A stretch of DNA of 64,000 bases from an uncultured Roseateles sp. (GCF_945956965.1 NZ_CAMFJS010000006.1:1-64000), one strand, 5' to 3'. Numbered from the stretch's first letter, positions 54,469 through 63,345 are shown. Translations and numbers: made by a program. The notes: a model not told the origin generated them from the sequence alone.

Positions 54469-55722
54469 ATGAGCTTGACGATGAAACGAATTCTGCTCGG
54501 CAGCGTGCTCGGTCTGCTGCTGGCCACCGTGCTGGCGCTGGCCCTGGCCTTGCAGGGCGAGGCCTTGCTGCCCCCGGCCGCCGAGGTGCAAACCAGCGAT
54601 GTGGCGCGCGCCAAAGACTTTCTCAAACGCAATGATCCGCGCCGGGTCGAAGGCCAGCCGCAGCGCCTGGTGACCATCACCGAGGCCGATTTGAACCTGC
54701 TGCTGGGCCAGGCCGCGCTCTATTCGCACGCCGGTGCCGCCCAGCTGCGCTTGCATCCCGGCTTGGCCGATCTGCGCCTGAGCCTGCTGCTGCCCAAGCT
54801 GGGCCTGTGGCTGAATGTGCAGGCCCGCCTGCGCGAGACCGGCCGCCTTCCCGAGTTTGAGGAGGTGAAGGTGGGCCGCCTGCCGCTGCCCGCATGGCTG
54901 GCGAACTGGGCTTTGCGCGCCGCCCTGCTGCGTCTGCCGCCGGAGCAAGACGTGCAATTCGCCAAGGACCTGATTCGCCACATCGGCTTCGGCGAGCAAT
55001 ACGCGCAAGTCAAATACCAGTGGCAGGCCGACAGCATGGCGCGGGTGATGGCCCTGGTTTGGCCCGCACCCGAGCAGCAGCGCGCCCTGGCTTATCACCA
55101 GGCTTTGGCGCAGGTGGCCGCGGCCTATCCGGTTTACGCCCAGGTGTCCTTGGCGCGGCTCTTGCCGCCGCTGTTTGACCTGGCCCGCCAGCGCGCCAAG
55201 GGGGATGTGACGCTGATGGCGGCCGAGAACCGCGCCGCCATTCTGACCCTGGCCCTCCATGCCAGCGGCAAGAGCTGGGCCATTCTGATGCCGGCCGCGC
55301 GCGCCTGGGAGCCGGTGCGGCCGCTGGTGGTCACCCTGGCCGGGCGGGATGACTTCCCGCAGCATTTTCTGATCTCCGCCGTGCTGGCCATCGAAGGCGG
55401 CGGGCCGCTCAGCGATGCCATCGGCGTGTACAAGGAAGTGGCCGACTCGCGCGGCGGCAGTGGCTTCAGCTTCAACGACATCGCCGCCGACCGCGCCGGC
55501 ACTCGCTTCGGCCTGCTGGCCAAGAACAGCCCCGCCAAGCTGCAAGTGGCGATGAGCACGGGCCTGCAGGAACGTGACTTCATGCCCGATGTGGCCGACT
55601 TGCCCGAGTTCTTGAGCGCGGCCCAGTTCGCGCAGCGCTACGGCACGGTGGAGTCCGAGGGCTACAAGGCGCAGATGGCTGAGATCGAGGCCCGGTTGGA
55701 CGGCCTCAAGCTCTGGCGTTGA
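54469..55722 (+). CDS. Conserved-type periplasmic hypothetical protein
   Basis: A 417-residue protein with one N-terminal membrane anchor or uncleaved signal (KRILLGSVLGLLLATVLALALAL) and a large extracytoplasmic part. Recognisable blocks are ITEADLNLLLGQAA, RLHPGLADLRLSLLLPK and the C-terminal FSFNDIAADRAGTRFGLLA and LSAAQFAQRYGTVESEGY. It looks like a conserved envelope protein family, but no function is known to me. The stop overlaps the start of the DTW-domain gene (TGATG), so the two are co-translated. Starts at 54469 and 54481 are both possible. Confidence 0.75.
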   Translation: MSLTMKRILLGSVLGLLLATVLALALALQGEALLPPAAEVQTSDVARAKDFLKRNDPRRVEGQPQRLVTITEADLNLLLGQAALYSHAGAAQLRLHPGLADLRLSLLLPKLGLWLNVQARLRETGRLPEFEEVKVGRLPLPAWLANWALRAALLRLPPEQDVQFAKDLIRHIGFGEQYAQVKYQWQADSMARVMALVWPAPEQQRALAYHQALAQVAAAYPVYAQVSLARLLPPLFDLARQRAKGDVTLMAAENRAAILTLALHASGKSWAILMPAARAWEPVRPLVVTLAGRDDFPQHFLISAVLAIEGGGPLSDAIGVYKEVADSRGGSGFSFNDIAADRAGTRFGLLAKNSPAKLQVAMSTGLQERDFMPDVADLPEFLSAAQFAQRYGTVESEGYKAQMAEIEARLDGLKLWR

Positions 55723-56411
55723 TGGCGCCAGCCATGAGCGGCAGCGATAGCCCTGCCAGCCCTCGCACCCTGTGCGCCGCCTGCGCGCTGCCCCTGCCCG
55801 CCTGCTTGTGCGAATGGGTGCGGCCGGTGGCCAACCGGGTCGAGCTGATCGTGCTACAGCACCCGCAAGAGCAGCACCAGGCCAAGGGCACGGTGCGCTT
55901 GTTGAGCCGCTGCCTGCAGCGCTGCCGGGTCTTGGTGGGCGAGCAGTTCGATCCCGCTGATCTGCTGGCGCTGGGCTTGCATGAGGCCGGCACGGCCTTG
56001 CTTTATCCCTTGATCGACCCCCTGGATGAGTCGGCCGACGCAGGCGCTTGGCCGCAGGGGAAGAAGCCCGCGCGCCTGGTGCTGCTGGATGCCACTTGGC
56101 GCAAGAGTCGCAAGCTGCTGCACCTCAACCCACTGTTGCAGCAGCTGCCACGCCTGGCCTTGGCCGCGAGTGCGCTGCCGCCCTCGCGCTACGCCATCCG
56201 CAAAGCACAGCGCCCCGAGCAGCAACGCTCCAGCCTGGAGGCGGCGGTGCTGGCCTTGCAGCAAGTGGAGTCGCAAGGGCAGACCCCGGCTGCAGCTGAA
56301 GCAGTTGCCGCCAAGTACGCGCCCTTGTGGGCCGGCTTCGAGGGCTTTGTGGCGCAGCGGCAGGGCTTGGTGTCAGCACGTCCCGAACCCGAGCCTGAGT
56401 CCGAAGGCTGA
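55722..56411 (+). CDS. tapT: DTW-domain tRNA-uridine aminocarboxypropyltransferase
   Basis: A 229-residue enzyme of the TapT/YfiP family, which adds an aminocarboxypropyl group from SAM to a uridine of tRNA (acp3U). It has N-terminal paired cysteines (LCAACALPLPACLCEW), then LIVLQHPQEQHQAKGT and the family motif in LVLLDATWRKSRKLLHLNP (DxTW). The length fits E. coli TapT. The ATG at 55722 overlaps the stop of the preceding gene; ATG 55734 is an alternative. It is convergent with the radical SAM gene, with a hairpin across both stop codons. Confidence 0.85.
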   Translation: MAPAMSGSDSPASPRTLCAACALPLPACLCEWVRPVANRVELIVLQHPQEQHQAKGTVRLLSRCLQRCRVLVGEQFDPADLLALGLHEAGTALLYPLIDPLDESADAGAWPQGKKPARLVLLDATWRKSRKLLHLNPLLQQLPRLALAASALPPSRYAIRKAQRPEQQRSSLEAAVLALQQVESQGQTPAAAEAVAAKYAPLWAGFEGFVAQRQGLVSARPEPEPESEG

Positions 56412-56431
56412 TCCTGGCATACGGATCAGCC
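56406..56431. terminator. Hairpin spanning two convergent stop codons
   Basis: GGCTGATCC pairs perfectly with GGATCAGCC around an eight-base loop. The stem contains the stop codon of the DTW gene on one arm and that of the radical SAM gene on the other. No T-run follows, so it may be a weak bidirectional terminator or an RNA-stability hairpin. Confidence 0.45.
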
Positions 56432-58378
56432 GCGCTGCTCCAGCGCGCGCGCAATGCGGTGCCGGGCCACCGTCGTCTTCGGCACCTTGACCGTGAACCA
56501 GCTGCGCACGTCTTCGTCCAGGCCGATGCCGTGCATATAGTTGTAGATGGCCTTTTTCAGTCCCAGGCCGAGGCGGTCGTGGTCCACGCCGGTGGGGTCG
56601 ACAAAGCCCACGTCGTTTTGCGCGAATCCGCCGGGCGGCAGCGGCAACAGGCTAACGCCGTAATCCTGCGGGCTCTTGCCCACGGGTGAATGCACGGTGC
56701 AGGCGAAGCGGTGGAAGAAGCCGCTGTGGATGCAGCCTTGCTCGAAGAGCTGGCGCACATATTCCAGCGCGTCGACCGTGTCTTGCGCGGTCTGCGTCGG
56801 GAAGCCGTACATCAGGTAGGCATGTACCAGGATGCCGGCGTCGGCAAAGCCCTTGGTGACGCGCGCCACCTGGTCGACCGAGACGCCTTTTTTCATCAGC
56901 GTCAGCAAGCGGTCGGAGGCCACTTCCAGCCCGCCGGAGATGGCGATGCAGCCGCTTTCGGCCAGTTGCTGGCACAGCTCCGGGCTGAAGGATTTTTCGA
57001 AACGGATATTGCCCCACCAGGAAATGTCCAGCTGGCGTGCCTTCAACTCGGCAGCCAGGGCTTTCAGCGCCTTGGGCGGCGCAGCCTCATCGACAAAGTG
57101 GAAGCCGGTCTGGCTGGTTTCATTGACGATGGCTTCGATGCGGTCCACCAGGGTGGCAGCGGAAGCACCCTCGTAGCGGGAGATGTAGTCCAGGCTGACA
57201 TCGCAGAAGCTGCACTTTTTCCAGTAACAGCCATGTGCCACCGTGAGCTTGTTCCAGCGCCCGTCGGACCACAAGCGGTTCATCGGGTTGAGCATGTCCA
57301 GCAGCGAGAGGTAGCGGTCCAGCGGCAGGCCGTCCCAGGTCGGTGTGCCGACCTCGGCAAAGGCGATGTCGGCCTCGGCGAAGTTCAGATAACGCACTGT
57401 CCCCACGTCATCACGCACAAAGCAGCGCACCAGGCGTTCGCGCGGGCGCTGGCCTCGCAGATGTTCCAGCAGCGCGAGCAGCGGGCGCTCGCCGGCGTCC
57501 AGGGTGAGGAAGTCGAAATAGTCGAACACGCGCGGCTCGCTCAGCTCGCGCAGCTCGGTGTTGACGAAGCCGCCACCCAGGGCCAGGGTGATGTCGGGGA
57601 AGCGTGCCTTGATGGTCTGGGCGATGCGGAAGGCCGCATACACCGCGCCGGGAAAGGGTACCGAGATCAGCACCAGCTGCGGCTGGTGCTTGGCAATCGC
57701 TGCGAGGGTCAGGTCTTGCAGCGTGGTGTCGACCAGATTCAGCGGCGCGGCCAGGGCTTGAGCCAGCGGCTCGAAGCTGGGCTGGCTGGTGGCCAGGGAC
57801 TCGGCGTAACGCACGAACTCAAAACGCGGGTCCACCGCTTCGCGCAGCACATCGGCCAGATCGTTGAGGTACAGCGTGGCCAGGTGCCGGGCGCGGTCCT
57901 GCAGGCCCAGCGCGCCAAACGCCCAGGCCAGCGGGTCGCCGCCTTCCTCGTCCACATACACATCCAGGGTGGCGAAGCGCGCGCCTTCGGGCAGGAATTG
58001 GCGGGTGTTGATGCGGTGCGCCAGCGTGGGGTCACGGCCTTGCAAAAAGGCGATGGTGGGGCCGATGGTGGCGAGGTAGCGATCAAACAGCTCAAGAAAG
58101 CCCTGCACCTGGGGCGTTGGCTTGGCCACAGCCTGCGCGCAGTCGCGCAGGGCCAGCAAGCCCGGCCGCGAGAACAGCTTGAGCATCAGGGCCAGGGCCA
58201 GATCTTCTTGTACGGCATCGACGCCGCGCGAGCGCAGAAAGCCGGTCAGATAGGCCGTTGAGGGGTAAGGCGTGTTGAGCTGCGTCATCGGCGGGATGAT
58301 GGACAGCACGCGCAAGGCGGGCACGGCAGCACCATCGGCGGGCCGGGCGGGCGGGAAAAAGGACAAGGGGGAGGTCAT
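56426..58378 (-). CDS. B12-binding-domain radical SAM protein
   Basis: A 650-residue radical SAM enzyme. The N-terminal ~300 residues hold a B12-binding-like domain (PQLVLISVPFPGAVYAAFRIAQTIKARFPDITLALGGGFVNTEL). The iron-sulfur site near residue 388 reads HGCYWKKCSFC, so the cysteines are spaced C-x4-C-x2-C, one residue longer than the usual C-x3-C-x2-C. Further radical SAM motifs follow (FVDEAAPPKALKAL, GGLEVASDRLL, YLMYGFPTQTAQD). Members make difficult C-H methylations or rearrangements; the substrate is unknown and no clear biosynthetic partner is adjacent. The ATG at 58378 is used. Confidence 0.9.
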   Translation of the reverse strand: MTSPLSFFPPARPADGAAVPALRVLSIIPPMTQLNTPYPSTAYLTGFLRSRGVDAVQEDLALALMLKLFSRPGLLALRDCAQAVAKPTPQVQGFLELFDRYLATIGPTIAFLQGRDPTLAHRINTRQFLPEGARFATLDVYVDEEGGDPLAWAFGALGLQDRARHLATLYLNDLADVLREAVDPRFEFVRYAESLATSQPSFEPLAQALAAPLNLVDTTLQDLTLAAIAKHQPQLVLISVPFPGAVYAAFRIAQTIKARFPDITLALGGGFVNTELRELSEPRVFDYFDFLTLDAGERPLLALLEHLRGQRPRERLVRCFVRDDVGTVRYLNFAEADIAFAEVGTPTWDGLPLDRYLSLLDMLNPMNRLWSDGRWNKLTVAHGCYWKKCSFCDVSLDYISRYEGASAATLVDRIEAIVNETSQTGFHFVDEAAPPKALKALAAELKARQLDISWWGNIRFEKSFSPELCQQLAESGCIAISGGLEVASDRLLTLMKKGVSVDQVARVTKGFADAGILVHAYLMYGFPTQTAQDTVDALEYVRQLFEQGCIHSGFFHRFACTVHSPVGKSPQDYGVSLLPLPPGGFAQNDVGFVDPTGVDHDRLGLGLKKAIYNYMHGIGLDEDVRSWFTVKVPKTTVARHRIARALEQRG

Positions 58379-58444
58379 GGGGGCGCTGTATTGCGCTGGG
58401 GCGGCGCGGTGCGCTATTTTGCCTGCCCCGCTATATCCTGGGAT

Positions 58445-59863
58445 TTAGCTGCTGCTCAAGGTGCAGAGCTGCTTGGCATCGCTGGGGCAAGGGCCAAGCC
58501 AGCGCAGCTGCGTCGCGTCTGCGGGCGGCAGTGGCGCATTGAGATTTTGGGCGGGCACCGTGCCGGTGCTGAAGCTGGCCAGGCGCACCCAACTGCCGGC
58601 CGTGCCGACGCGGTAGTCCAGCGCATAGCTGCTATTGGGTCGCAGGGCGCGGGTGCTGATCTGGTACTGATTGCCTTGCAGCACAAAGCTCGGGCTGTCG
58701 GGGAAGGGGCGGGCCAGCGGCTCGCCGACAAAGAGGCCTTGGCCGGGCCACTCCACAGCCTTCCAGTAAGCCTCGATCAGGCTGGCGCCGCGGTAGTACT
58801 GATCGATCAGCGTGGATACCTTGGGGAACTTATTGCTGAAGTTGCAGGGTTCTTCCACGGTGCCAAAGCTGGCGGTGGCGCCGGCGTCCAGCCAAGCCAG
58901 TGAGGACATCTGGCCGCTCGTCGGCAAGACGCCGCCGTAGGAGGTAAGGTGATCCGCCACGGCGCCGGGCCGGAAGCTGTTCGTGGTGATGTTGGGCACA
59001 TTGGCGAGGCCGGTGAAATAGAACAGCAGGCCGGTCTTGCCGCTGATGCTGTTGGCGCTGTCTGGCCCCAGGCTGTTGTTGATGTAGTTGAGCGCCAGGC
59101 GACCGGCCCAGGCCGCGGGCAAGGGGCTGAGATCGCTGGAGCGGATGCTGCGCGCCGCATCGTTGGTGTTGATCAGATAGCCATCACCACTGGGCAGGCT
59201 GCCATCGGCTTGCACGCCGCGGTCGATCAGGGCCTTGGCGGCGGCCAAGTTGGTGGCGCCCAGCATCATGGCCGGGCGTATGCGCAAATCGGTCCAGGGC
59301 TGGCGCGACTCTGAATCAAAGTAGGCCGAACTGGCCGTGCTGGCGCAGCCGCCGCAGTACTTGCTGTTGTAGCCAAAAGCCAGGGCGCTGGTGATGCTCA
59401 TGGCGCAGCTGTCCACCACGCGTGAGGGCGCGGTCCAAGTCACCAAGCTGGCTTGCACGCCGGCCGGCAACTTGGCATCCACATCGGCCTTCAGGCTGGC
59501 AAACGCCGTGGCGGAAATCGTCGGGCTGCTGGTGTCCACCTTGACGCGGATGATGTTGGCCGCGGGCACGCCCCGCGCGGTTTGGTAGTAGGCCGCAATG
59601 GCTTCCGACAGCGCATCGCCCTCGGCCACGATCACACCCAGCTCGCTGGCGCTCAGGCCTTGGCGGGGCAGGCTCAGGCCCAGGGTGCTGGTGGCGCTGG
59701 CCGTTGGCGCAGGGGTCGACGCCGCCACGGGGGCAGGCGTGCTGACGGGCGTGGTGCTGCTGGTGCTGCTGCCTCCACCGCCGCCGCCACAGGCCAGCAA
59801 GGTCAAACACAGCAAGGCGGCCCAAGCGCGTGAGCGCAGCGAAGAATGAGGAAGGAGCAACAT
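58445..59863 (-). CDS. TIGR03790-type lipoprotein
   Basis: A 472-residue secreted lipoprotein. The ATG at 59863 starts MLLLPHSSLRSRAWAALLCLTLLAC, with a lipobox LLAC followed by a Gly-rich and Ser/Thr/Pro-rich linker. The mature part has the LGVIVAEGDALSEAIAAYYQTARGVPAANIIRVKV opening, resembling the TIGR03790 family of secreted proteins of unknown function. Several cysteines (SCAM, YCGGC, EPCNF, GPCPSDAKQLC) may form disulfides. It should be an outer-membrane lipoprotein. It appears monocistronic. Confidence 0.7.
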   Translation of the reverse strand: MLLLPHSSLRSRAWAALLCLTLLACGGGGGGSSTSSTTPVSTPAPVAASTPAPTASATSTLGLSLPRQGLSASELGVIVAEGDALSEAIAAYYQTARGVPAANIIRVKVDTSSPTISATAFASLKADVDAKLPAGVQASLVTWTAPSRVVDSCAMSITSALAFGYNSKYCGGCASTASSAYFDSESRQPWTDLRIRPAMMLGATNLAAAKALIDRGVQADGSLPSGDGYLINTNDAARSIRSSDLSPLPAAWAGRLALNYINNSLGPDSANSISGKTGLLFYFTGLANVPNITTNSFRPGAVADHLTSYGGVLPTSGQMSSLAWLDAGATASFGTVEEPCNFSNKFPKVSTLIDQYYRGASLIEAYWKAVEWPGQGLFVGEPLARPFPDSPSFVLQGNQYQISTRALRPNSSYALDYRVGTAGSWVRLASFSTGTVPAQNLNAPLPPADATQLRWLGPCPSDAKQLCTLSSS

Positions 59864-60292
59864 GGTCGCTAGTTTTGCATCCACGGTCAGGCCCAATGTA
59901 CCGAGTTGGCCCGGCTTATGGCTTGTACTTGTCCCATGCAGGGTTAAAAAACGCTGGCCGCCCGGCCGACTGAGGACTGGAACAAGCGACTAAGTTTGCC
60001 AAAACACAACAAATGTCAAGCTCAAAGCGGCTCAATCCGCATTTAAATGCGACTTGGCTAATCCCAAAAAAGTGCATTGCTTAGAAGAACAAGTGATTGA
60101 TTTATTGGGAATATCTACAAAGTGAGCGCACGCCAACCGCCCATTACGGTGCAAATTGCCCGTAAAAACCCCAAGTGCGTGCATGCGGGCAGGCCGCCTA
60201 CATTTGCATCCACGTAATGTCCTTGCTGCGTAAGCGGTATCGACAAAGGCGGGCTGAGGAGACAACTCAAGCAGTAATTCAAGACGAAAAAA

Positions 60293-60305
60293 GTGACACT
60301 GTCAC
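60293..60305. promoter_or_regulatory. GTGACA-C-TGTCAC palindrome
   Basis: Two perfect 6-base arms around one base lie six bases before the terminator stem upstream of the TSUP gene. The size and symmetry fit a regulator binding site; the regulator is unknown. Confidence 0.35.
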
Positions 60306-60310
60306 AATCA

Positions 60311-60348
60311 CGAGCGCCTGGAGTGATCCAGGCGCTCGTTTTATTTTT
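60311..60348 (+). terminator. Intrinsic terminator/attenuator upstream of the TSUP gene
   Basis: CGAGCGCCTGG pairs exactly with CCAGGCGCTCG around a six-base loop and is followed by TTTTATTTTT. It lies 52 bases before the TSUP start with no coding gene upstream in the same direction, so it must end a non-coding transcript or act as an attenuator. Confidence 0.88.
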
Positions 60349-60399
60349 GCCCGGGGCTTTTGCGCCCGGCTCTGTTGTCCCTGCCCCCTCTCCCCGCCC

Positions 60400-61161
60400 A
60401 TGTTTGAGTTGTCGATTCTTGCCCTGGCCTCCTTGCTGGCCGGTTTTGTGGATGCGGTGGTGGGGGGCGGCGGGCTGATTCTGGTGCCAGCCTTGTTCGG
60501 CGTGTTCCCGCAGGCCGCGCCGGCGACTCTGTTCGGCACCAACAAAGGCGCTTCGGTCTGGGGCACCGCCTGGGCCACGGCGCAATACGCCAAGCGCGTC
60601 AGCTTGAACTGGCGCGCCCTGGTGCCCGCCGCAGGGATTGCCTTGCTCGGCAGCTTTGCCGGTGCCTGGACAGTCACCTTGGTGGATGCCGGCTTTTTGC
60701 GGCGGGCCCTGCCGCTGATTCTGTTGGCGGTCTTGATCTACACCCTGGCCCGCAAGGACCTGGGGCGCCAGCACGCGCCGCGTTTTGCGGGCCGGGCGGA
60801 AACCTGGGTGGCTGCAGCAATCGGCCTGGTGATTGGTTTTTACGACGGCTTCTTCGGCCCTGGCACTGGCAGCTTCTTTGTCTTCTTGTTTGTGCGTGTG
60901 CTGGGCTACGACTTTTTGCACGCCTCGGCCACGGCCAAGCTGATGAATGTGGCTACGAACAGCGCAGCCATTGTTCTGTTCGCCGCCAAGGGCCATATTT
61001 GGTGGCATGTGGCTTTGGTGATGGCGGTGGCCAATGTGCTGGGCAGTTTGCTGGGCACACGCATGGCCTTGGCGCGCGGCGCGGGCTTTGTACGCAGCAT
61101 GTTTGTGCTGGTGGTTGGCGCGCTGATTTTGAAGACGGGTTACGACGCTTTTCTGCGTTGA
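60400..61161 (+). CDS. TSUP family membrane permease (YfcA-like)
   Basis: A 253-residue membrane protein with about eight hydrophobic segments. The opening LAGFVDAVVGGGGLILVPALFGVFPQAAPATLFGTNKGASV is the TSUP/TauE signature, and a second copy of it lies at GFYDGFFGPGTGSFFVFLFVR. Members export or import sulfite, sulfoacetate or other organosulfur anions; the substrate is unknown. The ATG at 60400 has no clear ribosome-binding site. A strong intrinsic terminator upstream suggests that expression depends on readthrough or on a promoter after 60348. Confidence 0.9.
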   Translation: MFELSILALASLLAGFVDAVVGGGGLILVPALFGVFPQAAPATLFGTNKGASVWGTAWATAQYAKRVSLNWRALVPAAGIALLGSFAGAWTVTLVDAGFLRRALPLILLAVLIYTLARKDLGRQHAPRFAGRAETWVAAAIGLVIGFYDGFFGPGTGSFFVFLFVRVLGYDFLHASATAKLMNVATNSAAIVLFAAKGHIWWHVALVMAVANVLGSLLGTRMALARGAGFVRSMFVLVVGALILKTGYDAFLR

Positions 61162-61330
61162 TGCAGGGCCTATGGCTGGGTTTGCCCCACCCTGCCGAGC
61201 AGCTGACTATTCACCTCCATGAGCATGCGTCGCGAAAAGCCGCTTCAATAGCTGCTGCAATAGGCGCATTGCCCAAGCTGAGAAGCCCAGCGCAGGCGCT
61301 AACATCAAGAACAATTCGAGGAATCTGACC

Positions 61331-62149
61331 ATGTCTGTTGATCCGCAGCTTCGTACGCTTGATATAGAAATCCCGACCCAGCCGGAAGTGCTGGTGAAGT
61401 TGTCGCTGCTGATGGCGGCCGAAGACATTGATTTGCTGGCCATGTCCGCTCTGGTGGAAACCGATATGGCCTTGGCGGCGGCGGTGCTGAAGGCGGTCAA
61501 CTCCTCACTCTATGGCTTGCGTGGCAAGGTGCAGACGGTGCATCAGGCGCTGACCTATCTGGGCATGCGCGAAGTTTCGGGCATCACCTTCGAGATGGGC
61601 TTGCGGGCCGCCTTTCCGCCTACAGCTGAGTTGGATCCGGTCTGGCGGCGCGCCTCCGAGCGCGGCGTGATGATGGGCCGCATGGGCCAGATGTTGGGGG
61701 TGGACCCCTGGGCCGCGCATTCCGCGGGCTTGTTTGAGGAATGCGGCAAGGCGGTGCTGTATCGCCATGCGCCGGCGCATTACCCCGCCATGCTGCGTGC
61801 CGCCACCCGGGATGTTGAATTGATCGAATTGGAGCACCGCGCCTTTGGTGTCTCCCATGACGCCTTGGGCGCCGCCTTGTGCGAGAGCTGGGGCCTAGCG
61901 CCCGCCGCAGTGGCCAGCGTGCGCCACCATGTGGTGGTGCAAGACACCTTGCTGATGCCTGAAGCCATGCAGCGCCGCGGTGTCAGCGCCATCTCCACCG
62001 TGGCCTGGGCCATGCTGATGGCCCCGGACAAGCTGGAACAGGTGGCGCATGAAATTTCGCCGCAAGCCTCGCTGGATGAGACCTTGGTGCTGCGTGCTGC
62101 ACGCCGTGTCGGCGAGCAGTTGCAGCAGGCGCAGGAACACGGCCGCTAA
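61331..62149 (+). CDS. HDOD-domain signalling protein
   Basis: A 272-residue protein consisting mainly of an HDOD domain. It has IPTQPEVLVKLSLLMAAEDIDLLAMSALVETDMALAAAVLKAVNSSLYGL, the usual HDOD N-terminal part, and HSAGLFEECGKAVLYRH in the middle. HDOD proteins lack the catalytic HD pair and act as protein-interaction modules in cyclic di-GMP and two-component networks. GAGGAA precedes the ATG by seven bases. It faces a GGDEF gene (convergent) and is near an FHA protein, so a local signalling group is plausible. Confidence 0.88.
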   Translation: MSVDPQLRTLDIEIPTQPEVLVKLSLLMAAEDIDLLAMSALVETDMALAAAVLKAVNSSLYGLRGKVQTVHQALTYLGMREVSGITFEMGLRAAFPPTAELDPVWRRASERGVMMGRMGQMLGVDPWAAHSAGLFEECGKAVLYRHAPAHYPAMLRAATRDVELIELEHRAFGVSHDALGAALCESWGLAPAAVASVRHHVVVQDTLLMPEAMQRRGVSAISTVAWAMLMAPDKLEQVAHEISPQASLDETLVLRAARRVGEQLQQAQEHGR

Positions 62150-62201
62150 GAGCGATTAATGCGGCTAAAGCGCTTGAGCCGTTTGCCTGGCTGGTCGGTG
62201 T

Positions 62202-63308
62202 TCAGGCTTTGCGGCCGCCCAGATCGGCCTGGGTCGGCCGTGGCGAGGCCTTGGAAAGTGCCGCACGGCTGAGGCGGTCACGCCCCGTGTGCTTGGCCAG
62301 ATATAGGGCTTCATCGGCCGCTTGCATCAGCGCTTGAGGGCTCAGATAGGGCTGTTGGGGGCTGTAGGCGGCCAGGCCCACGCTGACGCTCAGCGTGAGG
62401 CTGTCGTTGACGCCGCCGGCATGCGCAATCTGCAAGCCACGCAAGTCCTCGCGCAACTGCTCCAGCAATTGCTGGCTGGCTTGCGGCTCAAAGCCCGGCA
62501 GCAGGGCCACAAACTCTTCGCCACCCAGGCGGGCGACCAGATCGGTGTCGCGTTTGAAGCGCTCGGCCAGCAAGCCGGCGAAACGTTGCAAGGCAGCATC
62601 GCCAGCGGCCTGACCATAGCGTTCATTGAAGTTCTTGAATTGGTCCAGATCCAGTACCGCCAGGGACAGGCAGCCGCGCTGGCGCTGGGCGCGCTTGAAC
62701 TCGCGCCGCAGGGCTTCCTCGAATTCACGCCGGTTGGGTAGGCCGGTCAGCCCATCCACGCGGCTGAGCTCGCTGAGTTCACGCGTCGTGCTCGCGTGGG
62801 CTTGCTGCGCCTGTTGCAAGGCCTCATGCTGCTCTTCGGCTTGTTGGCGCAGCATCGCGCTGCGTTGCCGCTCGGATTGCAGCTCCTCGTGCAGGCTGCG
62901 GGCCTGGCCTTCCAGCGCCTGCATAGGCCGCAACAGCATCCGCCTGAGCACGCCGTGCAGGGCCAGGCTCAATAGCAAGACCAGGCTGAGGTCGCGCGCC
63001 AGCCATTTCAGCCATGGCTGATCTGGCGCCGTGGCTTGTTGATCAGTGGGCCCAGCGCTGCTGGGCTCAAACTGCAGTTCTTGCTGATTGCTGCGGGCCT
63101 GGGCTGGCAGAGCTTGAGCCGCGGTCCGAAACGGCTGCGCCCAGCGCGCGGCTTGAGAGTCGGGCAGATTCAGCCATTCGGTCAAGCCAACGGCCAAGCT
63201 GCAAGTCAGCAAGACGACCAGTCCTAAACGCCAACCCAGCGCGCGCACCGGTTTGGCTGGCTGCGGCGTGGCATCAAGAGGGAGGTCGGTTTGAATGCTG
63301 GAACTCAC
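62202..63308 (-). CDS. Membrane-anchored GGDEF diguanylate cyclase
   Basis: A 368-residue cyclase. Two hydrophobic segments (about residues 25-45 and 105-125) flank a short periplasmic part, then a coiled coil rich in Glu and Gln, then the GGDEF domain with DGLTGLPNRREFE, the active motif GGEEF near 261 and an RDTD inhibitory site five residues before it. It should make cyclic di-GMP and be product-inhibited. The start is GTG at 63308 without a clear ribosome-binding site. It lacks a sensor domain of recognised type. Confidence 0.87.
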   Translation of the reverse strand: MSSSIQTDLPLDATPQPAKPVRALGWRLGLVVLLTCSLAVGLTEWLNLPDSQAARWAQPFRTAAQALPAQARSNQQELQFEPSSAGPTDQQATAPDQPWLKWLARDLSLVLLLSLALHGVLRRMLLRPMQALEGQARSLHEELQSERQRSAMLRQQAEEQHEALQQAQQAHASTTRELSELSRVDGLTGLPNRREFEEALRREFKRAQRQRGCLSLAVLDLDQFKNFNERYGQAAGDAALQRFAGLLAERFKRDTDLVARLGGEEFVALLPGFEPQASQQLLEQLREDLRGLQIAHAGGVNDSLTLSVSVGLAAYSPQQPYLSPQALMQAADEALYLAKHTGRDRLSRAALSKASPRPTQADLGGRKA

Positions 63309-63326
63309 GTGGACTCAATACTGCAC

Positions 63327-63345
63327 GGCGCGCCCCAAGCGCGCC
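63327..63345. repeat. 7-bp inverted repeat upstream of the GGDEF gene
   Basis: GGCGCGC and GCGCGCC face each other over CCCAA, about 20 bases before the GTG start of the GGDEF gene. It may act on the promoter or on the leader RNA; no T-run is present. Confidence 0.35.

Larger units (their letters stand above)
59864..60399. other. Long intergenic region with palindromes and a terminator
   Basis: These 536 bases separate the divergent lipoprotein and TSUP genes. The middle (about 60000-60130) is AT-richer than the surroundings and holds a perfect 14-bp palindrome CGCATTTAAATGCG at 60038-60051. A 6-bp palindrome GTGACA-C-TGTCAC lies at 60293-60305, directly before an intrinsic terminator at 60311-60348. 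No gene was supported on either strand, but a short untranslated RNA ending at the terminator would fit. Confidence 0.55.

Noticed and set aside
60032-60265. Minus-strand 77-residue frame in the lipoprotein-TSUP gap
   Set aside because: It runs through palindromes and AT-rich sequence, lacks a ribosome-binding site and looks non-coding.
60175-60399. Upstream extension of the TSUP protein
   Set aside because: It would read through an intrinsic terminator hairpin and its T-run; the family alignment starts at ATG 60400.
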